From JANNHP01 sp031404455 (GTDB lineage Bacteria > Planctomycetota > JAJSAM01 > JAJVHW01): a DNA stretch of 16,414 bases. Numbering within the stretch: position 1 is the first letter of the stretch; every line of letters begins with the position of its first letter. The position numbers and the translations under genes are program-made. This document shows, piece by piece, positions 1-7,641 of this stretch. The notes beneath the pieces were generated by a model. It made no database searches. It had not been told where the DNA came from and was given only the letters and a program-made list of their open reading frames with translations. Where the stretch lies: NCBI GenBank assembly GCA_031404455.1, contig JANNHP010000430.1, forward strand, positions 1 to 16,414, read 5' to 3'.

Positions 1-88
1 TGTACCGCGGGTTCCATGAGTTCTCGGCCCGGGCCGGCCCGAGCCACCGGCCCTCGAGGACAAATGTCCGCACCAATCTGGGAGCTGG

Positions 89-137
89 CCGGCCTCCGGA
101 GCCGGTGGTTCAGGTTCGAATCCTGATGGGGGTACCA
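89..137 (+). tRNA. 3' half of a tRNA-Arg(CCG), 5' half not found
   Basis: Seen directly: an anticodon stem CCGGC/GCCGG (89-93 with 101-105) closes a 7-nt loop CTCCGGA, giving anticodon CCG after a conserved T33 with purines following. A 4-nt variable loop TGGT comes next, then a T arm with stem TCAGG/CCTGA and loop TTCGAAT (110-126). A 3' acceptor strand TGGGGGT, discriminator A134 and encoded CCA (135-137) complete it. Spacing is that of a class I tRNA, and the T arm and anticodon loop match the usual bacterial tRNA-Arg(CCG) pattern. The 5' half is the problem: no strand upstream pairs properly with TGGGGGT (it needs ACCCCCA or GCCCCCA), and no normal D arm with its GG loop is found. The stretch 70-88 has only a vague D-arm look (CTGG...GAGC). 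I infer a partial or decayed tRNA copy, possibly an attachment-site remnant. A complete but very unusual tRNA is the alternative. Confidence 0.5.
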
Positions 138-191
138 GCGCTGCGCGCTGGTACTGCGCGCGCGCTTCGCGCGCGCCCCCATCAGGATTCG
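117..191. repeat. 16-bp perfect inverted copy of the tRNA 3' end, enclosing two hairpins
   Basis: CGAATCCTGATGGGGG at 117-132 (T loop, T stem and acceptor strand of the tRNA-like unit) recurs as its exact reverse complement at 176-191. Between them lie two further perfect hairpins with 3-nt loops: GTACCAGCGC/GCGCTGGTAC (132-141 with 145-154, loop TGC) and an 8-bp GC stem (158-165 with 169-176, loop TTC). In RNA this could form a three-way junction that competes with the tRNA fold. Match with the tRNA ends at T133, so the second copy is not a second tRNA. Confidence 0.8.
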
Positions 192-192
192 G

Positions 193-437
193 ACGTCGAG
201 CCGGTGCTCGCCCCACGCGGCTCGGGCAGGGCCCGAGCGACGTGGGGCTGCGCTCCCGCACGACGTGCGAATCCAACGATCTGGGGCGGACGGTGCGTTC
301 CGGGGAGGGATGGGGGTCGCCTCGCGCTGCTGCGCAGGCGCTCCGGCGAGCGGTGTCAGGTGGCCGATTCCTGTGCCCCCGCCTCCCGACGGCCCCGAAA
401 CGGGACACGCCGACGCCACGCGGGTAGAAGGCGGCGC
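193..437. other. Non-coding leader region with one strong hairpin
   Basis: No gene is recognised here. The frame of the following glycosyltransferase stays open through this stretch, but the translation is arginine-rich, resembles nothing and runs back into the tRNA-like unit, so I treat it as non-coding. A two-part hairpin sits at 210-248: an outer stem GCCCCACG/CGTGGGGC, a 2x2 internal loop, and an inner stem GCTCGGGC/GCCCGAGC with loop AGG (220-238). No T-tract follows it. Nothing else stands out before the ribosome binding site at 427-431. Confidence 0.5.
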
Positions 438-1412
<975 letters not shown>

Positions 1413-1416
1413 GCGC

Positions 1417-3036
1417 GTGAACGGTCCGCTCCGGACGTCGCCGCGCGAACGTGTAGCGCTCCTCGTCCTGCCGGCGCTCCTCCTCGTCTTCTGGCTCGCC
1501 GAGGCCGGCGACGTGCCGGTCTCGCTGATCGACCACGGCGAGTACTTCTGGCGCGCGGACGGCGTGACGCGCGCGCTCGGCCGGTTCGATCTCGGGGAAG
1601 CCGCCGCGTACCTCTTCGAGCGCCGTCATCCGTTCGACGTGCCGCTCGGGCGATGCCGGCCGTTCTACTGGGTGTACGACACGGTGATGTGCAGCGCCGC
1701 GCGGCTCTGGCCGGCGTTCTTCCTCGCCTACTCCTCGCTCGTCTTCGCCGCCGCGGTCGTGCTCGTGGGCCGCATCGCTCGGGCGCTGACCGGATCGGTG
1801 CCGCTCGGCCTCGTCTCCCAGGTGCTGCTGGGCGTCGCCTCCTCTTCGACCGGCATGTGGCTGCGCGTCGGCTGCCACGAGCCGGTGCTGATGCTCCTCG
1901 GCGGCGGAGCGTTCGCGCTGGCACTCGGCCGGGAAGGAGCGAACGCGCGATCGGAACGTCTGCGCACGGTCGCGGCCTGCGTGCTGATGGTCCTCTTCTT
2001 CTTCACGAAGGAGATCACCGTCCACTTCACGGCCGCCCTGCTCGTGGCGTGGCTCCTCCTCGGCCGCGACCGGACGGCCCCCGCGCGGTCCCGCCGCGTG
2101 CGCGCCGTGGCGATCACCGGGCTCCTCGCCGCGGCGACGTTGCTCGTCGCCTACCGCGCGATCGTGGGGACCCCCGCCGAGGGCAGCTACTCGTCGGGAT
2201 ACCAGATGCGCCCCGAAGTGATCGCCTCGCGACTCGGCCTCTTCGCGACGTGGCTCGCGGAGGATTTCCTCTGGCTCGTGCCGGTGGTGCTCGTCTCGGC
2301 GATCGTCCGGATCGCGCGCGGACTGCGCGGGGGCCTCGTCTTCGCCGATCGCGTGGCCGCCGTGCTCGTCGTGGAGTGCGCGGCCTACGTCGCGATCTAC
2401 CTGCCGTGGACGAGTCTCCCGGAGCGCGTGCTCCCGGGGTTCACGTTCTCGTTCGCTCTCCTCGCCGCGATCGAGATGTCGGCGTGGACGCGGATGTCGC
2501 GCGGCGCGGGCGCGACCCGCCTCCTCGGGCGCGCGGCGCTCGCGTCCACGATCGTCGTTCTCGCGGCAGGAGCGTTCGACTGGCCGTGCCGTTCGCACCG
2601 CGAGGCGCGCTGGCTCCGCACCCGCTACGAGGCCGACCGCCGGATGGTCGCGGAACTCGCCCGGCGCCTGCCGCGGAACGGCGTCGCCCTCTTCGATCTG
2701 CCGCTCGAGCAGAAGGAGCTCGGCTACGGCGCCGGTCTCCATCTGGCGCTCTGGTACGGCCGCGCGGACGCCCGCGTCGCCGTCGCGTCGGTTCCCGGCG
2801 CGGCGCCTGCGGGCGCGCTCGTCGCGTCGTATCAGGGCTTCGAATCCACCGCCGGACGCGCGGCGCGCGCCGCAGTCGCCGTCCCCGTGGAGATCGCAGA
2901 GTCGCGCGAACTCGCGATGTGGTCGTGCCGAAGCGTCCTTCGCTCCGCGTTCTTCCTCGTGCGCCGCGGCTCGTGGCCGGGCGTGCCGCTCGCGACGAAG
3001 CGCTACGCGTGGCGCGTCTGCGACGGCCGTCCGTGA
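1417..3036 (+). CDS. Multi-spanning membrane protein, probable GT-C-type glycosyltransferase
   Basis: The 539-aa protein has about ten hydrophobic segments. The first is at residues 11-28, with others at roughly 99-121, 154-170, 183-215, 229-247, 274-290, 303-345 and 360-380. A largely soluble C-terminal domain of about 150 residues follows. The first large loop, between helices 1 and 2, carries acidic and aromatic residues (IDHGEYFW, 38-45), the place where GT-C enzymes keep their catalytic acid. I recognise no specific family. It starts at GTG 1417, 4 nt after the GT2 stop, so the two are almost certainly cotranscribed. Inference from this pairing: it transfers a sugar from the polyprenyl-phosphate donor made by its neighbour to an extracytoplasmic acceptor. 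It could also be a flippase-like or purely structural membrane protein. Confidence 0.7.
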   Translation: MNGPLRTSPRERVALLVLPALLLVFWLAEAGDVPVSLIDHGEYFWRADGVTRALGRFDLGEAAAYLFERRHPFDVPLGRCRPFYWVYDTVMCSAARLWPAFFLAYSSLVFAAAVVLVGRIARALTGSVPLGLVSQVLLGVASSSTGMWLRVGCHEPVLMLLGGGAFALALGREGANARSERLRTVAACVLMVLFFFTKEITVHFTAALLVAWLLLGRDRTAPARSRRVRAVAITGLLAAATLLVAYRAIVGTPAEGSYSSGYQMRPEVIASRLGLFATWLAEDFLWLVPVVLVSAIVRIARGLRGGLVFADRVAAVLVVECAAYVAIYLPWTSLPERVLPGFTFSFALLAAIEMSAWTRMSRGAGATRLLGRAALASTIVVLAAGAFDWPCRSHREARWLRTRYEADRRMVAELARRLPRNGVALFDLPLEQKELGYGAGLHLALWYGRADARVAVASVPGAAPAGALVASYQGFESTAGRAARAAVAVPVEIAESRELAMWSCRSVLRSAFFLVRRGSWPGVPLATKRYAWRVCDGRP

Positions 3037-3131
3037 GCGGGCGCGGTGCGGGCGCATTGCTGGATACGCCGCGGCGCCGCAGATAGCGTCCGCGCCGTCC
3101 CGGCCCGAGAGGCAGACGAGCGCACGAATCC

Positions 3132-3851
3132 ATGAACCCGTCCCAGCCCGGTTCGCTCCCGTCGATGACGACCCGCGAGGTCGAGGAGCTGAACGACCGC
3201 TTCGCGAGCCAGAACTCGATCGATGACTACTACGCGAAGTCGCACTGGGCGATCCGGCGCATCGAGGCGAAGCGGCTCGCGACGATCCGGCGCATGGTCG
3301 GCGACTGGGCGGGGCTCAGGATCCTCGAGCTCGGCGTCGGCGGCGGCCACGTGCTGCGCATGTTCCGGGGCGCGAAGCTGACCGGCGTCGACATGTCCAG
3401 CGTGATCCTCGAGACGGCGCGGCGGAACCTCGCCGGCATGGACGCGGAACTCATCAAGGGCGACCTCATCGAACTGCGGCTCCCCGCCGCGAGCTTCGAC
3501 CGCGTCATCTGCACCGAGGTGCTCGAGCACACGGTCGATCCCGAGTCGTACGTGAAGGAGCTCGCGCGGCTCGTGAAGCCGGACGGCCGCGCGGTCATCA
3601 CCGTGCCGAACGATCCGCTCATCAACCGGATGAAGGCGATCGCCCGCACGCCGCCCTTCGGCTGGCTCTTCGGCTCGCGCGCGGACTGGGGCGGCGACCA
3701 CTACCACCTGCACGTCTGGCGCCCCGCCGAGTTCCGCGCGCTGCTGGAGCGCCACTTCCGCGTCGACGAGTACAGTGCCGCGCCGGGGCGGTGGATGCCC
3801 GTCCGGGCCTGCTTCCGCTCATCGCCGCGCGCCGCGGGAGACCGAAACTGA
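3132..3851 (+). CDS. Class I SAM-dependent methyltransferase
   Basis: A 239-aa methyltransferase of the Methyltransf_11/UbiE-like type. The SAM-binding glycine motif is ILELGVGGGH at 64-73. An acidic ribose-binding residue follows in GVDMSS (85-90), and the motif IV region is ICTEVLEHTVDP. The post-IV segment LARLVKPDGRAVITVPND is typical of the family. The N-terminal ~60 residues are helical and the C-terminal part is histidine- and tryptophan-rich (DHYHLHVW). ATG 3132 has only a weak upstream purine stretch; ATG 3165 (residue 12) is a possible shorter start. The gene overlaps or abuts the next methyltransferase gene, so the pair is probably translationally coupled. In this glycan context a sugar or lipid-precursor methylation is likely, but the substrate is unknown. 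A 95-bp gap separates it from the preceding membrane protein. Confidence 0.85.
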   Translation: MNPSQPGSLPSMTTREVEELNDRFASQNSIDDYYAKSHWAIRRIEAKRLATIRRMVGDWAGLRILELGVGGGHVLRMFRGAKLTGVDMSSVILETARRNLAGMDAELIKGDLIELRLPAASFDRVICTEVLEHTVDPESYVKELARLVKPDGRAVITVPNDPLINRMKAIARTPPFGWLFGSRADWGGDHYHLHVWRPAEFRALLERHFRVDEYSAAPGRWMPVRACFRSSPRAAGDRN

Positions 3852-4843
3852 GGCGCTCGCTCCTCGCGCTCCTCGCCTGTCCGGTCTGCGCCGCGGCGAT
3901 GGACGTGGCGCCCGCCGAGACCGACGGCGACGTCGTCGTCTCCGGCGAACTGCGCTGCGCCGCGGGCCACGCGTTCCCGGTCGTCCGCGGCATCCCGCGG
4001 CTCGCCGAGGGGCTGCCGGTGCCCGAGATCGCGAGGGACACCGTCCAGGGCTTCGGCTACGAGTGGACGCACGAGGGCGCGAGCCGCTTGCAGGAGCACG
4101 ACGAGGAGCAGTTCGCGGACTGGGTGAAGCCGCTCGCGCTCGCGGACTTCAAAGGCCGCGTCGTCCTCGACGCGGGATGCGGCATGGGCCGGTGGGCGGC
4201 GTGCGTCGCGCGCGCGGGCGCTCGCGAAGTCGTCTGCGTGGACCTCAGCGAGTCGGTCGAGTCCGCGTACGCGAACCTCGCGCGGTTCCCGAACGTCCAC
4301 GTCGTGCAGGGCGACATCTTCCGCCTGCCGCTGCGCCGCGCGTTCGACGTCGCGTACTCGATCGGCGTCCTCCACCACACGCCCGACCCCGAGAAGGCGT
4401 TCGAGTGTGTGATGTCGCGCGTCGTCGCGGGCGGCCGCATGTGCGCGTGGGTCTACGGCCGCGAAGGCAACGGCTGGCTCGTGTGGATCGTCGATCCGAT
4501 CAGGAAGGGCGTGACGAGCCGCCTCCCGAAGCCGGTGCTCTGGGCGCTCTCGACGCTCATCTCGGCGCCGCTCCAGGCCTTCCTGCGGCTCGCGTTCCGA
4601 CGGAACCACGACGGCTCGACGACCGCGCGCGTCCCCGTCCCCTACGGCGCCTACTTCGCCTGGATGGCGCGCTACGACTTCCGGCACAACCGCGCGATCG
4701 TGTTCGACCACCTCGTGCCGCAACTCGCGTTCTACATCCGCGGCGACGACTTCCGCGGCTGGTACACGAAGCGCGGCGTGGCCGATCCCGTCATCAGCTC
4801 CCGCAACGGCAACTCGTGGCGCGGGCTCGGCGTCGTGCCGTAG
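3791..4843 (+). CDS. Methyltransferase with N-terminal Trm112-like zinc segment
   Basis: Counted from ATG 3791, residues 28-70 form a Trm112/YcaR-like zinc segment: ACPVC at 29-33, then RCAAGH at 55-60, leading into VVRGIPRLAEG. A class I methyltransferase follows, with SAM motif VVLDAGCGMGR at 124-134, acidic GVDLS-type segment (VCVDLSES) and motif IV-like YSIGVLHHTPDP. The C-terminal ~110 residues are hydrophobic and basic, perhaps a membrane-contacting or substrate domain. Start choice is uncertain. ATG 3791 overlaps the previous gene by 61 nt. Family N-termini usually begin just before the zinc motif, matching residue 20 at 3848, which is a CTG overlapping the upstream TGA with GGGAG 7 nt before it. 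Such fusions occur in surface-glycan clusters; the substrate is unknown. The stop codon directly abuts the end of the convergent amidotransferase gene. Confidence 0.85.
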   Translation: MDARPGLLPLIAARRGRPKLRRSLLALLACPVCAAAMDVAPAETDGDVVVSGELRCAAGHAFPVVRGIPRLAEGLPVPEIARDTVQGFGYEWTHEGASRLQEHDEEQFADWVKPLALADFKGRVVLDAGCGMGRWAACVARAGAREVVCVDLSESVESAYANLARFPNVHVVQGDIFRLPLRRAFDVAYSIGVLHHTPDPEKAFECVMSRVVAGGRMCAWVYGREGNGWLVWIVDPIRKGVTSRLPKPVLWALSTLISAPLQAFLRLAFRRNHDGSTTARVPVPYGAYFAWMARYDFRHNRAIVFDHLVPQLAFYIRGDDFRGWYTKRGVADPVISSRNGNSWRGLGVVP

Positions 4844-6763
4844 TCACGAGACCGCGCCCGCGCCGTCCTTCTGCGCGCGCGCCCAGACGCCGAGACAGAG
4901 CAGCGTCCACAGTTGCTTCCGGTGGTCGGCCCGGCCCGCGCGATGCTCGGCGAGCAGGCGCTGTGCGTGATCCGCGCGCACGATGTGCCCGAGGTCGGCG
5001 CCGAGATCGTCGAGGGTCGAGCGGGCCCAGTCGTGCATGTCCTCGCGCAGCCACTTCGCGAGCGGGATGCCGAACCCCTTCTTCGGCCGGTCGAGGATCG
5101 AGTCGGGAAGGCGCCCTCGCATCGTCTCGCGCAAGAGCCACTTCTTCTCGCCGCCTCGCATCTTCATCGACGCGGGCAGCGCGTTGACCCAGTCCGAGAG
5201 CTCGTGGTCGAGGAAGGGCGCGCGCACCTCGAGCGACACCGCCATGCTCGCGCGGTCCACCTTCGTCAGGATGTCCTCGGCGAGGTAGGTGCCGACGAGC
5301 GCGTGAACCTGACGGTCGATCGGGTCCTCGCCACGGACGTCGCGGTCGAGCGCGACGACCTCGCTGAAGAGCGACGCATACGATTCCGACTCGGGGCCCA
5401 GAGCCTCCGGCCGCAGCGCGGCTGCGATCTCGTGCGGGTGGAAGCTCGAGATCCATCCCCAGGTCCTCAGCTCCTCCGGCAATCGCGCGCCGCGCAGGAA
5501 CTGGCGGGCGCGGAACCCGAGCGACATGTTGGCAGCAGAGACGGGGAGCGCGCGCACCAGCGGCGCCACGACGGCGCGTTCGAGGGCGCGCGGCACGAGC
5601 CGCCCGTACCACTTCGCCACGCGGTGCGCGGCGAACATGTCGTATCCGGCGAGGAGTTCGTCGCCGCCGTCGCCGCCGAGCGCCACGGTCACCGTCTCGC
5701 GCGTGAACCGCGAGAGCAGGTACGTCGGCAAGAGCGACGCGTCCGCGAACGGCTCGTCGAGGAGTCGCGGCAGATCGCGCACGGTGTCGCGCATCTCGGC
5801 CGACGTGAACGCGTGGGTGCGGTGGTCCGTGCCGAAGAGGCGCGCCACCTCCGCCGCGTATCGCGACTCGTCGAAGGACCTCTCTTCCATTCCGATCGAG
5901 AACGTGAGCAGCTTGCGGCCGGGATCGACCTCGCGGATCGCCGCGACGAGCGTCGAGCTGTCCACGCCGCCCGAGAGGAAGACGCCGAGCGGAACGTCGG
6001 CCATGAGCTGGCTCGCAACGCTCCGCTTCAAGTGCGCCCAGAGCTCTTCCTTCGCCTCCGCGTCCGAGACCGGCGGCTTCGGCGAGTAGCGCTGCGTGTG
6101 GTAGGCGCCGAGCGTCGCGACGCGGCCGCCGCGCACCGTCATCCGGTGGCCCGGCGGCAGCTTGCGCACGCCCTCGAGGATCGCGTGGGGGCACGGCACC
6201 ATCTCGTGGGCGAGGTACTTCCTCAGCGCGACCCGGTCGATCCGCGAGCTGACCGACGGGTGCCGCCGGAGCGCGCGCAGTTCGCTGCCGAAGACGAACG
6301 CGGCGCCCGTCTCCGCAAAGAAGAGCGGCTTCTGGCCGAAGCGGTCGCGCGCGAGGAAGAGCGTGCCGTCGCGCGTGTCGAGAACGGCGAACGCGAACAT
6401 GCCGAGGAGGCGCTCGGGGAGCTTCTCCCCCCACTCCTCCCACCCGTGGACGATCACCTCGGTGTCGGCGTGCGTCCGGAACGTGTGGCCGCGGGCCGCG
6501 AGCTCATTGCGGAGCGCGCGGTGGTTGTAGATCTCCCCGTTCATCACGACCCAGACGCGGCGGTCCTCGTTCGGCATCGGCTGGTGGCCGCCCGAGAGGT
6601 CCACGATCGAGAGCCTGCGGAACCCGAGTGCCGTCGCGCCGAGGTGCTCGTGGCCCTCGTCGTCGGGGCCGCGGTGGAGGATCGCGTCCGTCATCGCCCG
6701 GAGGACCGCCGGATCGGGACGCGTGGCCCCGTCGCGCTGCTGGATCCCGGCGATGCCGCACAT
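4844..6763 (-). CDS. asnB: AsnB-type glutamine-hydrolysing asparagine synthetase / amidotransferase
   Basis: A 639-aa two-domain enzyme that takes ammonia from glutamine and, in family members, amidates an ATP-activated carboxylate such as aspartate. The N-terminal nucleophile glutaminase domain has catalytic Cys2 (MCGIAG), RGPDDEG at 31-37, NGEIYN at 75-80 and DTEV near 100. The synthetase domain has the ATP-pyrophosphatase P-loop SGGVDSS at 264-270, then GGDGGDELLAGYD, VDRASMAVSLEVRAPFLDHE and a C-terminal KKGFGIPLAKWL. Both active sites look intact. Length is slightly above classic AsnB (about 550) and close to AsnB-like amidotransferases found in exopolysaccharide/exosortase clusters, so the true acceptor may be a sugar acid or other precursor. 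ATG at 6763 is supported by AGG 6 nt upstream. It is the only minus-strand gene in the glycan block and is divergent from the next glycosyltransferase. Confidence 0.92.
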   Translation of the reverse strand: MCGIAGIQQRDGATRPDPAVLRAMTDAILHRGPDDEGHEHLGATALGFRRLSIVDLSGGHQPMPNEDRRVWVVMNGEIYNHRALRNELAARGHTFRTHADTEVIVHGWEEWGEKLPERLLGMFAFAVLDTRDGTLFLARDRFGQKPLFFAETGAAFVFGSELRALRRHPSVSSRIDRVALRKYLAHEMVPCPHAILEGVRKLPPGHRMTVRGGRVATLGAYHTQRYSPKPPVSDAEAKEELWAHLKRSVASQLMADVPLGVFLSGGVDSSTLVAAIREVDPGRKLLTFSIGMEERSFDESRYAAEVARLFGTDHRTHAFTSAEMRDTVRDLPRLLDEPFADASLLPTYLLSRFTRETVTVALGGDGGDELLAGYDMFAAHRVAKWYGRLVPRALERAVVAPLVRALPVSAANMSLGFRARQFLRGARLPEELRTWGWISSFHPHEIAAALRPEALGPESESYASLFSEVVALDRDVRGEDPIDRQVHALVGTYLAEDILTKVDRASMAVSLEVRAPFLDHELSDWVNALPASMKMRGGEKKWLLRETMRGRLPDSILDRPKKGFGIPLAKWLREDMHDWARSTLDDLGADLGHIVRADHAQRLLAEHRAGRADHRKQLWTLLCLGVWARAQKDGAGAVS

Positions 6764-6839
6764 GCGAGCCTGATTACCACCGGCCGGGGGACGCGCGTAG
6801 AGGATGCTGCCGGCGCGCCCGCGATCGCGGCGGCGGATG

Positions 6840-6869
6840 CTGTCGCCCTCCCCGCCCCGCCGCTACAGT
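6840..6869 (+). promoter_or_regulatory. Weak sigma-70-like promoter candidate
   Basis: CTGTCG (6840-6845) and TACAGT (6864-6869) are separated by 18 bp in the divergent gap between asnB and the GT2 gene. Matches are 3 of 6 and 4 of 6 to the usual hexamers. It is suggestive only, in a GC-rich stretch with no better candidate. Confidence 0.2.
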
Positions 6870-6912
6870 CCCCGCCCGGACCCGGCGACGCGCCGGACGA
6901 GGGAGCGCACGG

Positions 6913-7635
6913 TTGAAGCTGTCCGTGGTGATGGCCGCGTACGACGAGGAGGCCACGGTGCGACGCGCCGTCCTGGCCGTCCGCGAAGCACCGATCGCGG
7001 CTCTCGGCATGACGCTCGAACTGATCGTCGTCGACGACGGCTCGCGGGACGGCACGCGCCGCGAGATCGAGTCGCTCGGCGCACTCGTGGACCGCCCGCT
7101 CTTCCACGACGGCAACCGCGGCAAGGGCGCCGCGATGCGGACGGGGTTCGCGGCCGCGACCGGCGACGTGATCCTCGTGCACGACGCCGACCTCGAGTAC
7201 GACCCGCGCGAGATCCCGCGGATCCTGGCACCGATCCTCGAGGGCCACGCCGACGTCGTGTACGGCTCGCGCTTCCGCGGCGGCGAGGCGGGTCGCGTCC
7301 TCTACTACTGGCACTCGGTCGGCAACCGGCTGATCACGACGCTCTCGAACATGCTGTCCAACCTCAACCTCACCGACATGGAATGCTGCTCGAAGGCGTT
7401 CCGCCGCGAGTGCCTCCAGGGACTCGTCCTCGAGCAGGACCGGTTCGGGTTCGAGCCGGAGATCACGCAGAAGCTCGCGAAGGGCGGGTGGCGGTTCTAC
7501 GAGGTCGGCGTCGGCTACCACGGCCGCACGTACGCCGAGGGGAAGAAGATCGACTGGACCGACGGCGTCGCGGCCGTGTGGTGCATCCTGCGCTACGGCC
7601 TCTTCGGAAGCGCTCCGGTGCGCGGAAACCCGTAG
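6913..7635 (+). CDS. DPM1-like soluble glycosyltransferase (GT2)
   Basis: A 240-aa family 2 glycosyltransferase of the DPM1-like group that makes a polyprenyl- or dolichyl-phosphate sugar from a nucleotide-sugar. SVVMAAYDEEATV (4-16) starts the Rossmann-like fold, DDGS is at 41-44 and DADLEYD at 91-97. The typical GSRF, then SNMLSNLNLTDMECCSKAFRR and FGFEPEITQKL segments follow. There are no C-terminal membrane helices, unlike the GT2 at 438. The start is TTG 6913: GAGGGAG (6899-6905) lies 7 nt upstream and the domain begins immediately; upstream open frame is arginine-rich and unlike the family. The stop is 6 nt before the next gene, a GT39-like membrane protein, so the pair probably works as donor synthase and transferase. 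The sugar is not determinable from sequence. Confidence 0.92.
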   Translation: MKLSVVMAAYDEEATVRRAVLAVREAPIAALGMTLELIVVDDGSRDGTRREIESLGALVDRPLFHDGNRGKGAAMRTGFAAATGDVILVHDADLEYDPREIPRILAPILEGHADVVYGSRFRGGEAGRVLYYWHSVGNRLITTLSNMLSNLNLTDMECCSKAFRRECLQGLVLEQDRFGFEPEITQKLAKGGWRFYEVGVGYHGRTYAEGKKIDWTDGVAAVWCILRYGLFGSAPVRGNP

Positions 7636-7641
7636 CAGGAC

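Noticed and set aside
89..250. Circularly permuted tRNA or two-piece tmRNA
   Set aside because: The 3' half precedes a GCCCCCA that could pair with the acceptor, and GGATTCGGACG looks a little like a tmRNA 5' end. But complementarity continues straight through the T arm, no D arm follows, and no tag peptide ending in ALAA or AVAA is found downstream.
105..437. Upstream open frame continuous with the first glycosyltransferase
   Set aside because: It begins inside the tRNA-like unit, crosses several perfect hairpins and encodes an arginine-rich sequence unlike the family. A GTG with a good ribosome binding site at 438 fits better.
3057..3087. Promoter before the first methyltransferase (TTGCTG ... 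GATAGC)
   Set aside because: The spacing is 19 bp and the -10 matches only three of six positions, too weak to list as a feature.
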